Assembly (NCBI GenBank): GCA_016712985.1
Contig: JADJQA010000062.1
Location: forward strand, 1-21,203
Length of the DNA stretch: 21,203 bases
Reading direction: 5' to 3'
DNA from: Sulfuritalea sp.
GTDB lineage: Bacteria; Pseudomonadota; Gammaproteobacteria; Burkholderiales; Rhodocyclaceae
Under the pieces are notes generated by a model, which did no database searches, was not told the DNA's origin, and saw only the letters and a list, made by a program, of their open reading frames with translations. This document shows positions 8,000-15,750 of the stretch, piece by piece. A program made the position numbers and the translations under genes. Position 1 is the stretch's first letter. Each line of letters opens with the position of its first letter.

Positions 8000-8737
8000 C
8001 TACCCGCCCCGCTGCCGCCGCGCCTCGAACAGGCAGATGCCGGCGGACACCGACACATTGAGGCTTTCCACGCTGCCATGCATCGGAATCCGCGCCAGTT
8101 CGTCGCAGGTCTCGCGGGTCAGGCGGCGCATGCCGTCGCCCTCGGCGCCGAGCACCCAGGCGCAGGGCACTTTCTGGTCGATGGCATACAGTTCGCGTTG
8201 CGCCTCTCCGGCGGCGCCGATGACCCAGATGCCGCGTTCCTGCATCTCGCGCAGGCTGCGCGCCAGGTTCGTGACGACGATGTAGGGCACCGTGTCCGCC
8301 GCGCCGCTGGCGACCTTGATCACCGTCGCATTCAGGCCGCAGGCCTTGTCCTTCGGCGCCACCACGGCGTGCGCCCCGGCCGCATCGGCGACGCGCAGGC
8401 AGGCGCCGAGGTTGTGCGGGTCGGTGATGCCGTCGAGCACCAGCAGCAGGGCCGGCTCGCTCAGGCCTTCCAGCACGTCGTCCAGCGTCACGTGCTTTGC
8501 CTGCGCCGCGACGCGCGCCATCACGCCCTGATGCTGCGTGCCGCCGGCCAGGCCGTCCAGCCGTTTGGCGTCGGCGAGGATCACGCGCACGCCGTGGGCT
8601 TCGGCCAGCTTCAGCAAGTCGCGCATGCGGCCGTCCTGGCGACCCTCGGCGACGGTGATTTCCCGGACGTCATCTGCGGCGTGGCGCAGCTTCGCCGTGA
8701 CGGCATGAAAGCCATGGATCAGCCTGGTTTCATTCAT
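8000..8737 (-). CDS. rlmB: 23S rRNA (guanosine-2251-2'-O)-methyltransferase RlmB
   Basis: This is a SPOUT (TrmH-type) methyltransferase of about 245 residues. The N-terminal substrate-binding part begins MNETRLIHGFHAVTAKLRH, matching the family opening xxIYGIHAV. The SPOUT motifs follow: LLLVLDGITDPHNLGACLRVADAAGA (motif 1), WVLGAEGDGMRRL (motif 2) and IPMHGSVESLNVSVSAGICLFEA (motif 3, knot). The enzyme methylates G2251 in the 23S rRNA P-loop. I chose ATG 8737 because the family homology begins there; ATG 8749 and 8782 are in frame upstream. The gene appears intact. It is the last of the minus-strand run and is separated from the MscS gene by repeat copy B. Confidence 0.93.
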   Translation of the reverse strand: MNETRLIHGFHAVTAKLRHAADDVREITVAEGRQDGRMRDLLKLAEAHGVRVILADAKRLDGLAGGTQHQGVMARVAAQAKHVTLDDVLEGLSEPALLLVLDGITDPHNLGACLRVADAAGAHAVVAPKDKACGLNATVIKVASGAADTVPYIVVTNLARSLREMQERGIWVIGAAGEAQRELYAIDQKVPCAWVLGAEGDGMRRLTRETCDELARIPMHGSVESLNVSVSAGICLFEARRQRGG

Positions 8738-8782
8738 TTCCGATTCCATTGAGGCCACATGTGCCGAGAACGTCGTCCACAT

Positions 8783-8919
8783 GGAGGCAGCGTAGCTGCC
8801 GAATCATTCACTTTTTCCACGGGGCGAAGACGGGGTTTCGCGGAGCACGGCTCCGCGCTGTCGAAGCCGGCTGGGTGTGCAAAGCCAGCCATGGGGCAGG
8901 TGCGGGGGAACGGTCCTCA
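8783..8919 (+). repeat. Dispersed intercistronic hairpin element, copy B
   Basis: It fills the gap between the MscS-type gene and rlmB. Parts: GGCAGCGTAGCTGCC hairpin at the left; GGGCGAAGACGGGGTTTCGCGG; stem CGCGGAGC-ACG-GCTCCGCG at 8839-8857; GCCGGCTGGGTGTGCAAAGCCAGCC; and a G-rich tail GGGGCAGGTGCGGGGGAACGG ending 6 bp from the neighbouring stop. Within the 100 bp aligned to copy A (3434-3532) I count only about a dozen differences. Confidence 0.8.
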
Positions 8920-8925
8920 TAGCGC

Positions 8926-10212
8926 TCAATGGCAATCGGGAGCGCCTCCGGTGCCCCCAATTACCCGCACTTCGCGCTGCGGAAAGGGGATGGTGACGCC
9001 GGCCTGCTTGAACTCGCGCCAGATCGCCAGATTGATCTCGGAGCGCAGGAGGCCGACGCCGGCTGCCGGATCGGCTACCCAGAAGCCGAGTTCGAGATTG
9101 ATTCCGGAATCGGCAAAGGTTTGCAGCAGGACCAGCGGCGCCGGCTTGGCCAGAACCCGCGCTTGCCCCTGCGCCGCCGCCACCATGATGGCCATCGCGC
9201 GTTCAAGATCGCTGTCATAGCTGACCTGCACCGGCAGCGCGATGCGCACGTGCGGGTCGCTGTAGGACTCGTTTTGCACCACTGTCCCGACCAGCAGTTC
9301 GTTGGGCACCAGCGCTTCGACGCCGGCCAGGTTCTTCAACACGGTGTAGCGCGTTGTGATGCGGGTCACTTCGCCGCGATCGGCCCCAACGCTGATGATG
9401 TTGCCGATGCGAATGGAATTGTCGAGCAGGATGATGAAACCCGAGACATAGTTGCTGGCGATCTTCTGCAGGCCCAGGCCAAGGCCGACGCCAAGCGCGC
9501 CGCCGAACACCGACAGCGTGGTGAGGTCGATGCCCACCATGGGCAGGCCGATCAGCACCGCCAGGAGGATCAGCAGCGCCTTCGACAGCCGGGCGAATAC
9601 GGCGCGCAGGTTGTTGTCGAGCCCGACCGCCGCATTCAGTCGTGCTTCGATGGAACTGGCGAGCCAGAGCGCGGCCAGCACTGTGGCGCAGAGCGCGGCG
9701 ATGCCCTGCAGTACATGCCACAGCGACAGCTTCTGCTTGCCGGCGGTGAAGGCCACGGAGTCCAGCGCGGCGATCGCGTCGGGCAGCAGGCCGGTGATGT
9801 GCAGGGCGACGATGATCCAGACCAGCGTGGCGAATACGCGCTCGAACTGACCCAGCCAGGCGGCGCCCACCAGGCTCACGCGCAGCACGTAGAAAACCAG
9901 GCGAATCATGGCCATCGAGGCCAGTAGCGGATAGGCCAGCGAGAACAGGTTGACGTGAATCCACGGCTGCGCCAGGGGGCGCGCCAGCAATACCAGCACC
10001 AGCGCCAGCAGCGGAAACGCGATGCGCTGCAGGCCGCCGCGACCCAGCTCCCAGGCCCGGCCGGCCTCGACCTCCTTGCCGCGCAGCAGACGCTCGCCGA
10101 GCTTGGCGAGCAGCAGGCAGCCCGCCAGGGCCAGCAGTTGCCAGACCAGATCCGGTTCGCGCAGATCGGCAAGCACTCCGTGCAACAGGCTCGCCAACTG
10201 GTTTTGTGTCAT
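8926..10212 (-). CDS. MscS-family small-conductance mechanosensitive ion channel
   Basis: The protein has 428 residues. The first about 230 are hydrophobic, with several transmembrane segments. The conserved pore and beta domain follow: LTTLSVFGGALGVGLGLGLQKIASNYVSGFIILLDNSIRIGNII (the Gly/Ala-rich TM3 helix), GEVTRITTRYTVLKN, VPNELLVGTVVQN. It ends in an alpha/beta cytoplasmic domain. It is inner-membrane and releases solutes on hypo-osmotic shock. The extra N-terminal helices make it longer than E. coli MscS (286 aa), so it resembles the YbdG/YnaI-like members. Start ATG 10212 has GGAGGG close upstream. It appears intact. It sits between the PLD nuclease gene and rlmB, spaced on both sides by repeat elements. 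Confidence 0.88.
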   Translation of the reverse strand: MTQNQLASLLHGVLADLREPDLVWQLLALAGCLLLAKLGERLLRGKEVEAGRAWELGRGGLQRIAFPLLALVLVLLARPLAQPWIHVNLFSLAYPLLASMAMIRLVFYVLRVSLVGAAWLGQFERVFATLVWIIVALHITGLLPDAIAALDSVAFTAGKQKLSLWHVLQGIAALCATVLAALWLASSIEARLNAAVGLDNNLRAVFARLSKALLILLAVLIGLPMVGIDLTTLSVFGGALGVGLGLGLQKIASNYVSGFIILLDNSIRIGNIISVGADRGEVTRITTRYTVLKNLAGVEALVPNELLVGTVVQNESYSDPHVRIALPVQVSYDSDLERAMAIMVAAAQGQARVLAKPAPLVLLQTFADSGINLELGFWVADPAAGVGLLRSEINLAIWREFKQAGVTIPFPQREVRVIGGTGGAPDCH

Positions 10213-10320
10213 CGGCCCTCCGCCGGGCCGCCCCAAGGGGGGCGCGGGACGGACTGACAGCCGCATCGCGGCTGAACCGTGGTCACCCCTGTCCTGTGCA
10301 AAGGGGCTGGAGGATAGGCG
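10213..10320 (+). repeat. Degenerate intercistronic repeat between the PLD gene and the MscS gene
   Basis: It contains GGGCCGCCCCAAG (10225-10237, also at 3358-3370), the hairpin AGCCGCATCGCGGCT followed by GAACCG (10259-10278), and CACCCCTGTCC resembling 268-279. The order matches the left half of copies A and C, but the two right-hand hairpins are missing. Confidence 0.5.
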
Positions 10321-10326
10321 TTCATC

Positions 10327-10983
10327 TCATTTCGTTCCGTTCATCTTCTCGGCCTCGTCCCGGTGGCGCCGCCAGTTTTCCAGATAGCGCCGCAGCAGGG
10401 CGGGATTGTCGCGCAGGATCAGCAGATTCTCGGCGTTGCGCGCCTGCGCCGACCAGGTGAAATTGTAACTGCCGGTGATGACGAACCCCTGGGCGCCCAG
10501 CGCGTCGACCAGGAGTACCTTGTTATGCGCATTCGCATAGCGGGTTTCCAGCCAGACCGGGATGCCCTCGGCGGCCAGCTTGGGAATCAGCGAATTCTCG
10601 CCCTTGCCGACCATCTCCTTGTCGGCCAGGATCTCGACCGCCACGCCGCGCGCCTTGGCGTCTTGCAGCGCCCTGGCAATCGACCGGCTGGTGAGCAGGT
10701 AGGCCTGCACATGGATGCTTTGCCGGGCTTCGCCCAGCGCGCGGACGATCGCTCCTTCGGCGTCATCCCAGGGCGTGAACAGCGCTTCGACGGTGCCCGT
10801 GGCCGGCAGCGGCGCGGCGCCTGCGCCGACACTGCCGCCGAAGCACAGCGCCAATGTCACTAACAACGACCATCCCGGCAGCCCACGTCCCACGGCTGGC
10901 TTTGTTGCACGGGCCGCCGGCTTCGGCGGCGCGGAGCAGTGCTCCGCGAAACCCTGCCTTCGCGTCGGGGAAGGGGGAGACAT
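10327..10983 (-). CDS. Single-HKD phospholipase D family nuclease (Nuc-like), probably secreted
   Basis: The protein has one HxKxxxxD motif, AHNKVLLVDALGAQGFVITGSYNFT, followed by ARNAENLLIL. This is the arrangement of the small PLD-superfamily endonucleases (Nuc-type), which dimerise to make one active site. The core domain starts at VEALFTPWDDAEGAIVRAL and includes SIHVQAYLLTSRSIARAL. A hydrophobic segment WSLLVTLALCFGGSVGAGAAP precedes it and looks like a signal peptide or anchor, so it is likely periplasmic. From ATG 10983 there are 218 codons, but the first 35-40 residues are encoded by repeat copy C and are poor in family features. GTG 10860 is a plausible shorter start (VTLALCFGG). It lies downstream of rsmB. 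The substrate (nucleic acid or lipid) is not certain. Confidence 0.8.
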   Translation of the reverse strand: MSPPSPTRRQGFAEHCSAPPKPAARATKPAVGRGLPGWSLLVTLALCFGGSVGAGAAPLPATGTVEALFTPWDDAEGAIVRALGEARQSIHVQAYLLTSRSIARALQDAKARGVAVEILADKEMVGKGENSLIPKLAAEGIPVWLETRYANAHNKVLLVDALGAQGFVITGSYNFTWSAQARNAENLLILRDNPALLRRYLENWRRHRDEAEKMNGTK

Positions 10984-11010
10984 CGGTTCGCGGCCTGCGG
11001 CCGCTCCATG
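10862..11010 (-). repeat. Dispersed intercistronic hairpin element, copy C (inverted)
   Basis: Read on the minus strand it repeats copy A. GGAGCGGCCGCAGGCCGCGAACCG leads to CTCCCCCTTCCCC and GCGAAGGCAGGGTTTCGCGG. The stem CGCGGAGCA-C-TGCTCCGCG (10948-10930) comes next, then GCCGCCGAAGCCGG, GTGCAACAAAGCCAGCC and GTGGGACGTGGG. It lies between rsmB and the PLD gene and overlaps the presumed 5' end of the latter. Confidence 0.78.
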
Positions 11011-11018
11011 CCCTGGTC

Positions 11019-12524
11019 TCATCTGAGTCGCTCCAGCACCGCCGCATAGAAGCCATCGGTGCCATGCTTCTGCGGCGACAGGCGCATGTCCCCGGCGCCG
11101 CAGTCGATGACGATGCCCTGCGCCGCGAGCACCTCTTGGGCCGAAAGTCGATGGAACTCGCCATGCGTGGCGAGGAAGGCGTCCACGATGCCCTCGTTTT
11201 CCTCCGCGAGGATGCTGCACGTGGCATACACCAGCCGGCCGCCGGGTTTCAGCAGCCTTGCCGCGGCGGCGAGGATGGCGGCCTGCTTGACGGTAAGCTC
11301 GGCCACGCTTTGCGCCGTTTGCCGCCACTTCAGGTCGGGGTTGCGGCGCAGGGTACCCAGGCCCGAACAGGGCGCATCCACCAGCACGCGATCGACCTTG
11401 CCCGAAAGGCGCTTGACCCGCGTGTCGTTTTCCCCGGAGAGGCAGGCCGGATGCACGTTGGACAGCCCGGCGCGGGCGGCGCGCGGCTTGAGTTTCGCCA
11501 GGCGCTTGGCGGAAACGTCAAAGGCGTACAGCCGTCCGGTGGAACGCATCAGCGCGCCAAGGATCAGGGTCTTGCCGCCGGCGCCGGCGCAGAAATCCAC
11601 CACCATTTCGCCGCGTTTGGGCGCCAGCAGGTAGCCGAGCAACTGCGAGCCCTCGTCCTGCACTTCGATGCTGCCGTCGAGGAATGCCGGATGCTTCTGC
11701 AGGAAGGGCTTGGTCTTCAGGCGCAGGCCCAGCGGCGAATACGGGCAGGGCACGGCGACGATGCCGTCGGCGGCGAGGCCACGGACCACGCCGTTGCGCT
11801 CCGCCTTCAGCGTATTCACGCGCAGGTCGAGCGGCGCCGGCGTGTTCAGGGCGCGCGCCAGGGCCAGCAGGTCTTGCGGCGACATGCCTGGGATTGGCAC
11901 GGCCCCCGGCGCGGGAAATTCTTCCGCGCCGCCCTCCGCGGGGGACAAGTCAATCTTGGGGCGGCCCGTCGACTGACTTGAAAGGCGTTCTACCAGCCAG
12001 TCGGGGAAATCCAGTTGCTCGGCCAGCGTCAGTTCCGGTTCCGGCTGACGCCGAATGTCCGCCAGCCACTCGGCTTCGCCGGGCAGCAGCGCGCCTTCGA
12101 GTTGGCGCTGCGACATGCCGCGCACGCGCGACAGCGACAGCAGGACCAGCTCGCGCGGAGAAATTCGGCGTGGCCCGGCCTGCCTGCTTTGGTTTCCGGG
12201 GCCGCGCGTCGGGCGCGAGCCGGGTGCCAGAAACGCCGGTTCGAGGTTCGGACCCGCGGCGGCCAGGCGCTCCAGCAAGCGCTTCCTGCGCAGCACCGCA
12301 TAGGCCGTTTCGGCGATGAAGGCACGGTCCTTCGCGCCGCTCTTGCGCGCACGAAAAAAAGCCGACAGGGCGGCATCGGCCGGCAGGGCGAAGCTCAACA
12401 AGGTTGCGGTGGCGGCCACCGCCGCATTCAGCACGTCGCCGGCCAGGCCATCGGTGGCGGGTGTGGCTGCTTCAACGGCAGGCTTCCGTCGCTTGCCCCC
12501 GGTCCGCTGTGCTCTGGCAGTCAT
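11019..12524 (-). CDS. rsmB: RsmB/NOP2-type 16S rRNA m5C methyltransferase
   Basis: The protein has 501 residues and methylates cytosine-967 of 16S rRNA. The N-terminal NusB-like RNA-binding region (about 20-180) includes DRAFIAETAYAVLRRKRLLERL. The SAM domain has VVDFCAGAGGKTL (about 309-318), VDAPCSGLGTLRRNPDLKW (Cys about 386) and YATCSILAEEN (nucleophile Cys about 436). It ends TDGFYAAVLERL as the family does. The start ATG 12524 overlaps the stop of the DUF3108 gene by four bases (ATGA), indicating translational coupling. Two odd low-complexity inserts (about residues 100-124 and 184-214, rich in Pro, Gly, Arg or acidic residues) are not usual in RsmB. The second contains the GGGCCGCCCCAAG block of the intergenic repeats (11955-11967, read on the minus strand). 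The frame is intact. Confidence 0.9.
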   Translation of the reverse strand: MTARAQRTGGKRRKPAVEAATPATDGLAGDVLNAAVAATATLLSFALPADAALSAFFRARKSGAKDRAFIAETAYAVLRRKRLLERLAAAGPNLEPAFLAPGSRPTRGPGNQSRQAGPRRISPRELVLLSLSRVRGMSQRQLEGALLPGEAEWLADIRRQPEPELTLAEQLDFPDWLVERLSSQSTGRPKIDLSPAEGGAEEFPAPGAVPIPGMSPQDLLALARALNTPAPLDLRVNTLKAERNGVVRGLAADGIVAVPCPYSPLGLRLKTKPFLQKHPAFLDGSIEVQDEGSQLLGYLLAPKRGEMVVDFCAGAGGKTLILGALMRSTGRLYAFDVSAKRLAKLKPRAARAGLSNVHPACLSGENDTRVKRLSGKVDRVLVDAPCSGLGTLRRNPDLKWRQTAQSVAELTVKQAAILAAAARLLKPGGRLVYATCSILAEENEGIVDAFLATHGEFHRLSAQEVLAAQGIVIDCGAGDMRLSPQKHGTDGFYAAVLERLR

Positions 12525-13570
12525 GGATTCCCCCGAATGTCGATGTCCTGGACGACCTGATCGAAGATTTCGCCCTTGCGGTCCGTGATGCGGATCTTCA
12601 CCGGCAGGCCGGGCATGTCGGCGGCGATCCACAGTTCGATACTGTCGTTGACCCTGCGGGCTCTCAGGCGCATGGCCCGGCGTTCGCCCTCCGGCAGCAA
12701 CACGGTTTCTTCGCCGAGAACTTCGATGCGAAAGATTTCGAGCTTGCGTCCGGTGGCGATCGGAAGGTCCAGCGCGCCACTTTGCGGCGCCAGCAACACC
12801 AACTGGTAGTACAACGAAAGCATGTCCTGCGTGCCCGGCAGAATACTTTCCTCGCGTCCGGCATAGGCGACAACGCGGCGCGCCCAGTCGAAGCTTGCCG
12901 TGTCCAGTCCGGCGACGCGTTGATGGCGAAACTCATGCGGCTTGAGGCCCTCCGCCGTCAACTCGCCCTCGCTGCTCTGCGTCACTCGCGCCGGCTTGAA
13001 GAGCGCGGCCAGGCCGGTGGTCTCCGCAACGCTTTGCGCCTTGTATGCAAGTCCGTCATGTTCCCATGTGTACACCGTCTGACCGATCACGAAGCCGCTT
13101 TCGCCGCGTGTGACCACGTAGCGTACACGCCCCTTGCCCGGCAACGCCGAGTGTTGTACCGGCGCCGGCGCTTGCTCTGGCGCCGACGTCACCGGCTCGG
13201 GCGTCGGCTCTGCCGGGACGGCTGCGGGCGGCGCCTCTGCTTGCACGGCGGCCGGTGCCGACGCAGTCGAAGCGGCTGCGGGCGCTGCCGACGCGACACG
13301 CCTCGGGCGTGGCTTGTCAGCAGGGGGCGGCCTGGGCGCCGGTTTGGCAACCGGCGCTGCCTCCGGGGCGGCAGCGGGCCTGGTCAGAACGGCCTCTATT
13401 GCCGGCGGCGCTTCGGCCTCGTTGGGCTCGGGCATGGGCCAGCCGGGGCCGATCAGGGCCGCGCCATGGAGCAGAGCGGAAGCCAGCAGTGCCAGGGCAA
13501 AAGGCATCTCAAGGACCCTCAGCGCAACCGGCGCGGAGACAGGGAAAAGCCTGCCCATGTGCGGACGCAT
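12521..13570 (-). CDS. DUF3108 domain protein with Pro/Ala-rich linker
   Basis: The protein has 349 residues. A hydrophobic N-terminus (MPFALALLASALLHGAAL, about 22-40) acts as signal anchor. It is followed by about 100 residues of Pro/Ala-rich linker reminiscent of TonB-like periplasm-spanning arms. The C-terminal domain (VRYVVTRGESGFVIGQTVYTWEHDG to IFDQVVQDIDIRGNP) is DUF3108, a predicted periplasmic beta-rich domain of unknown function. The start ATG 13570 has GGAG 6-7 nt upstream; 13507 (MPFALALL) is an alternative. It is coupled to rsmB by a 4-bp overlap and follows purN, a gene order I have seen in related betaproteobacteria. Function unknown; a role in the cell envelope is inferred only from topology. 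Confidence 0.82.
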   Translation of the reverse strand: MRPHMGRLFPVSAPVALRVLEMPFALALLASALLHGAALIGPGWPMPEPNEAEAPPAIEAVLTRPAAAPEAAPVAKPAPRPPPADKPRPRRVASAAPAAASTASAPAAVQAEAPPAAVPAEPTPEPVTSAPEQAPAPVQHSALPGKGRVRYVVTRGESGFVIGQTVYTWEHDGLAYKAQSVAETTGLAALFKPARVTQSSEGELTAEGLKPHEFRHQRVAGLDTASFDWARRVVAYAGREESILPGTQDMLSLYYQLVLLAPQSGALDLPIATGRKLEIFRIEVLGEETVLLPEGERRAMRLRARRVNDSIELWIAADMPGLPVKIRITDRKGEIFDQVVQDIDIRGNP

Positions 13571-13622
13571 GGGGTTTCTCCGCGCCCCCTGCGCCTCTGC
13601 GTCCGCAGTGTCGAAGGCGGCT
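13568..13622 (+). repeat. Short degenerate piece of the intercistronic repeat family
   Basis: Between purN and the DUF3108 gene GGGGTTTC, CCGCG and GTGTCGAAGGCGGCT line up with GGGGTTTC, CCGCGCTGTCGAAGCCGGCT of copy B (8832-8872). The palindromic arms are eroded, so this is weak. Confidence 0.3.
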
Positions 13623-13637
13623 CATCGCGATTCACGA

Positions 13638-14273
13638 TCACAAGGCGTGCGGCACATGCAAGGCGCCGCCCACCGCTGTTTCGCCGGCCAATTGCACGCG
13701 AGCGCCGACCAGATGCAACCGTTCCTCGAGAAACCAGCGCGCGACGCGCGGGAAGAGACGATGCTCTTCGTCCAGCACGCGCCGGCCCAGGCTCGCCTCG
13801 TCATCACCCGCCAGTACCGGCACGGCGGCTTGCGCAACGATCGGCCCGCCATCGAGCGCCGGCGTGACGAAATGCACGCTGCAACCATGCAGCCGTACCC
13901 CGGCCTCCAGTGCTCGGGCGTGAGTCCGGATGCCGGGGAAGGCCGGCAGCAGCGAGGGATGGATGTTCATCAGGCGGCCCGCATAGCGGTGCACGAAGCT
14001 GTCGGTAAGACCGCGCATGAACCCGGCAAGCAGGACAAGATCGGCTGCGTGTCGCTCGATCTCGGCGGCCAGCGCCGCATCGAATGCTTCGCGCGACGCA
14101 AAGCCGCGATGATCGATCGCGACCGCCCCGACGCCGCGACTCGCCGCCGCGGCCAGGCCGGCCGCATCCGGACGATTGCTGATCACCGCCGCGCAGAGTC
14201 CCGGCAAGGCGGCATCGAGCAGCGCCTCCATGTTGCTGCCGCGCCCCGAAATCAGTATGACGTAGCGCTTCAT
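13638..14273 (-). CDS. purN: Phosphoribosylglycinamide formyltransferase PurN
   Basis: This is the folate-dependent GAR transformylase of purine synthesis, transferring formyl from 10-formyl-THF to GAR. It has 211 residues, the normal length. Motifs: LISGRGSNMEALLDA (phosphate-binding loop), VISNRPDAAGL, LAGFMRGL, NIHPSLLPAFPG (catalytic Asn and His) and HGCSVHFVTPALDGGPIVAQAAVPV (including the catalytic Asp). The ATG at 14273 overlaps the preceding lipoprotein stop (14270) by four bases, so the two are translationally coupled. The frame is intact. Confidence 0.95.
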   Translation of the reverse strand: MKRYVILISGRGSNMEALLDAALPGLCAAVISNRPDAAGLAAAASRGVGAVAIDHRGFASREAFDAALAAEIERHAADLVLLAGFMRGLTDSFVHRYAGRLMNIHPSLLPAFPGIRTHARALEAGVRLHGCSVHFVTPALDGGPIVAQAAVPVLAGDDEASLGRRVLDEEHRLFPRVARWFLEERLHLVGARVQLAGETAVGGALHVPHAL

Positions 14274-15022
14274 CGCAGCCCCGCGACCGGTAGAAACACC
14301 GCCGTGGCCAGGCTTTGGGCCACCCGCGCGATGATGCGGTGCCCCTTGTCGGCGATCAGGGCGGCAAGCAGGTCGAGATTGCCGATCATCTTGCCGAATT
14401 CACGTTCGAAACTCAGGTTGGCCGGCTGCCCGCCCTGCGCCAGTTCGTTGCTGAGCAGCAGCAAGGCGCCACCGGCATCGCGCGCATTGGCCAGCTTCCA
14501 GGCCGCGATTTCGAGGTTGCGCGCACTGTTGTAAAGCTTCTGCGGATCAAGCGAGTCGAGCATGAAGAATTCGGTCTTGTTGTCGAATGCGGCGTTCAGC
14601 ATGCCACCGATGCCGGCGATGAACGTCGCCACGCGGTCACCGGCGAAGTCCTCGCGCAGGGACAGCAGAATCGCATCGGTGTCGCGCCGGCCGTTCGCTT
14701 CGGCCAGCCGCCAGCCGGTGCGCGGATCGAGCAGGCGGTCAAGCGCCGCCTCGATGCTGGCATGGCCACCCTTCTTCCACTCGCGCGGATTGCGCCGATA
14801 GAGCTTCTCGGCCAACACCCGCACGCCGGCAAATACTTCGCGACGATGCAGATCGGCGACGCGGTCGATGTCGCTCTTGCCGACCTGCTTCGGATCGAAT
14901 GTCGCGATCGAATTGCCCACCGAGTTGTCGGCCGGACTGGTCGCCGGATTGCCGGGCTGGCGGCCCTGCTGGTTCGCGCAGCCGGCCAGCAGCAGCATGG
15001 CCACTGGCACGGCGTGACGCAT
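14270..15022 (-). CDS. Conserved lipoprotein of unknown function
   Basis: The protein has 250 residues. It starts MRHAVPVAMLLLAGCANQQG: a lipoprotein signal with the lipobox LLAGC, so it is likely acylated and anchored to a membrane. After a Gly/Pro/Asn linker the remainder is mostly helical, with motifs such as ADLHRREVFAGVRVLAEKLYRRNP and NKTEFFMLDSLDPQKLYNSARNLEIAAWKL. I do not recognise a domain with certainty. It begins 2 bp after the dedA stop and overlaps purN by four bases, so it is in one transcription unit with them. No active-site motif is visible. Confidence 0.8.
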   Translation of the reverse strand: MRHAVPVAMLLLAGCANQQGRQPGNPATSPADNSVGNSIATFDPKQVGKSDIDRVADLHRREVFAGVRVLAEKLYRRNPREWKKGGHASIEAALDRLLDPRTGWRLAEANGRRDTDAILLSLREDFAGDRVATFIAGIGGMLNAAFDNKTEFFMLDSLDPQKLYNSARNLEIAAWKLANARDAGGALLLLSNELAQGGQPANLSFEREFGKMIGNLDLLAALIADKGHRIIARVAQSLATAVFLPVAGLR

Positions 15023-15024
15023 GC

Positions 15025-15691
15025 TCAGGAGGCTTTGGCCGCAAACCGCTGGCGCAGCCACGCCACGGCTAGCGGTGCCAGCGACAGTCCGATGACGGCG
15101 AAAATGATCACGGAAAGATTGGCCTTGACCCATGGCAGGTTGCCGAACCAGTAGCCGGCCAGGCACAGCGAAAACACCCACAGCACGGCGCCGCAGAAAT
15201 CGAAAACGAAATAGCGCGGGTAGTGCATGTTGGCGACCCCGGCGACGAAGGGCGCGAAGGTTCGCACGAAAGGCATGAACCGTGCCACCAGCATGGTCTT
15301 GCCGCCATGCGTTTCGTAGTAGGCATGGGTGACGTCGAAGGCCTTGCGATTGAAGAAGCGGGATGTCTCTCCCCAGGCCAGGACGCGTTCGCCGGCCCAG
15401 CGGCCGATCCAGTAGTTGGTGTTGTCGCCGAGCACGGCGGCACTCAGCAATACGGCGATCACGATGTTGATGTCGAAGCTGCCGCCACCGCTGTTGGCTG
15501 GTGGCGGCCAGCGCACCGGCCACGAACAGCAGCGAATCTCCCGGCAGGAAGGGCGTCACGACCAGGCCAGTCTCGCAAAACACAATGACAAACAGAATCG
15601 CGTAAATCCAGGAGCCATACTGCGCGAGGAGCATGGCGAGGTACTTGTCGACGTGCAGGATGATGTCGATGAATTGGGCGAGAAGTTCCAC
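15025..15691 (-). CDS. DedA-family membrane protein, one frameshift near 15496
   Basis: This is a DedA (SNARE-associated/VTT) inner-membrane protein; the family is implicated in lipid flipping and proton-dependent envelope homeostasis. Motifs: FCETGLVVTPFLPGDSLLFVAGALAA (the re-entrant FxxGxxxPxxPGD region), GDNTNYWIGRWAG, FNRKAFDVTHAYYETHGGKT, ARFMPFVRTFAPFVAGVANM, and a last TM pair. The span equals about 222 codons, the usual length. Start GTG 15691. The frame breaks around 15494-15498, where one extra C separates GALAATS from NSGGGSFDINI. Either a sequence error or a real mutation would explain this; all other parts are well preserved. It is divergent from mutL. Confidence 0.82.
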
Positions 15692-15735
15692 GTGGGCCTG
15701 ATCGGAGAGGGAAAGAGCGCGATTTTACCGGAAGC

Positions 15736-15741
15736 TATAAT
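15736..15741 (+). promoter_or_regulatory. Perfect TATAAT -10 hexamer 9 bp before the mutL ATG
   Basis: TATAAT ends 9 bp before the ATG at 15751. Transcription would begin about at the start codon, and no Shine-Dalgarno sequence lies in TCGTCTCTCC. A leaderless or nearly leaderless mutL mRNA is implied if this promoter is used. No good -35 is seen. Confidence 0.45.
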
Positions 15742-15750
15742 CGTCTCTCC

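Noticed and set aside
3392..11010. The three hairpin copies as a CRISPR array
   Set aside because: Copies are kilobases apart, imperfect, and in both orientations with no regular spacers.
12404..13867. Plus-strand 487-codon open frame opposite DUF3108 and purN
   Set aside because: Arg/Gly/Ala-biased shadow crossing two convincing genes.
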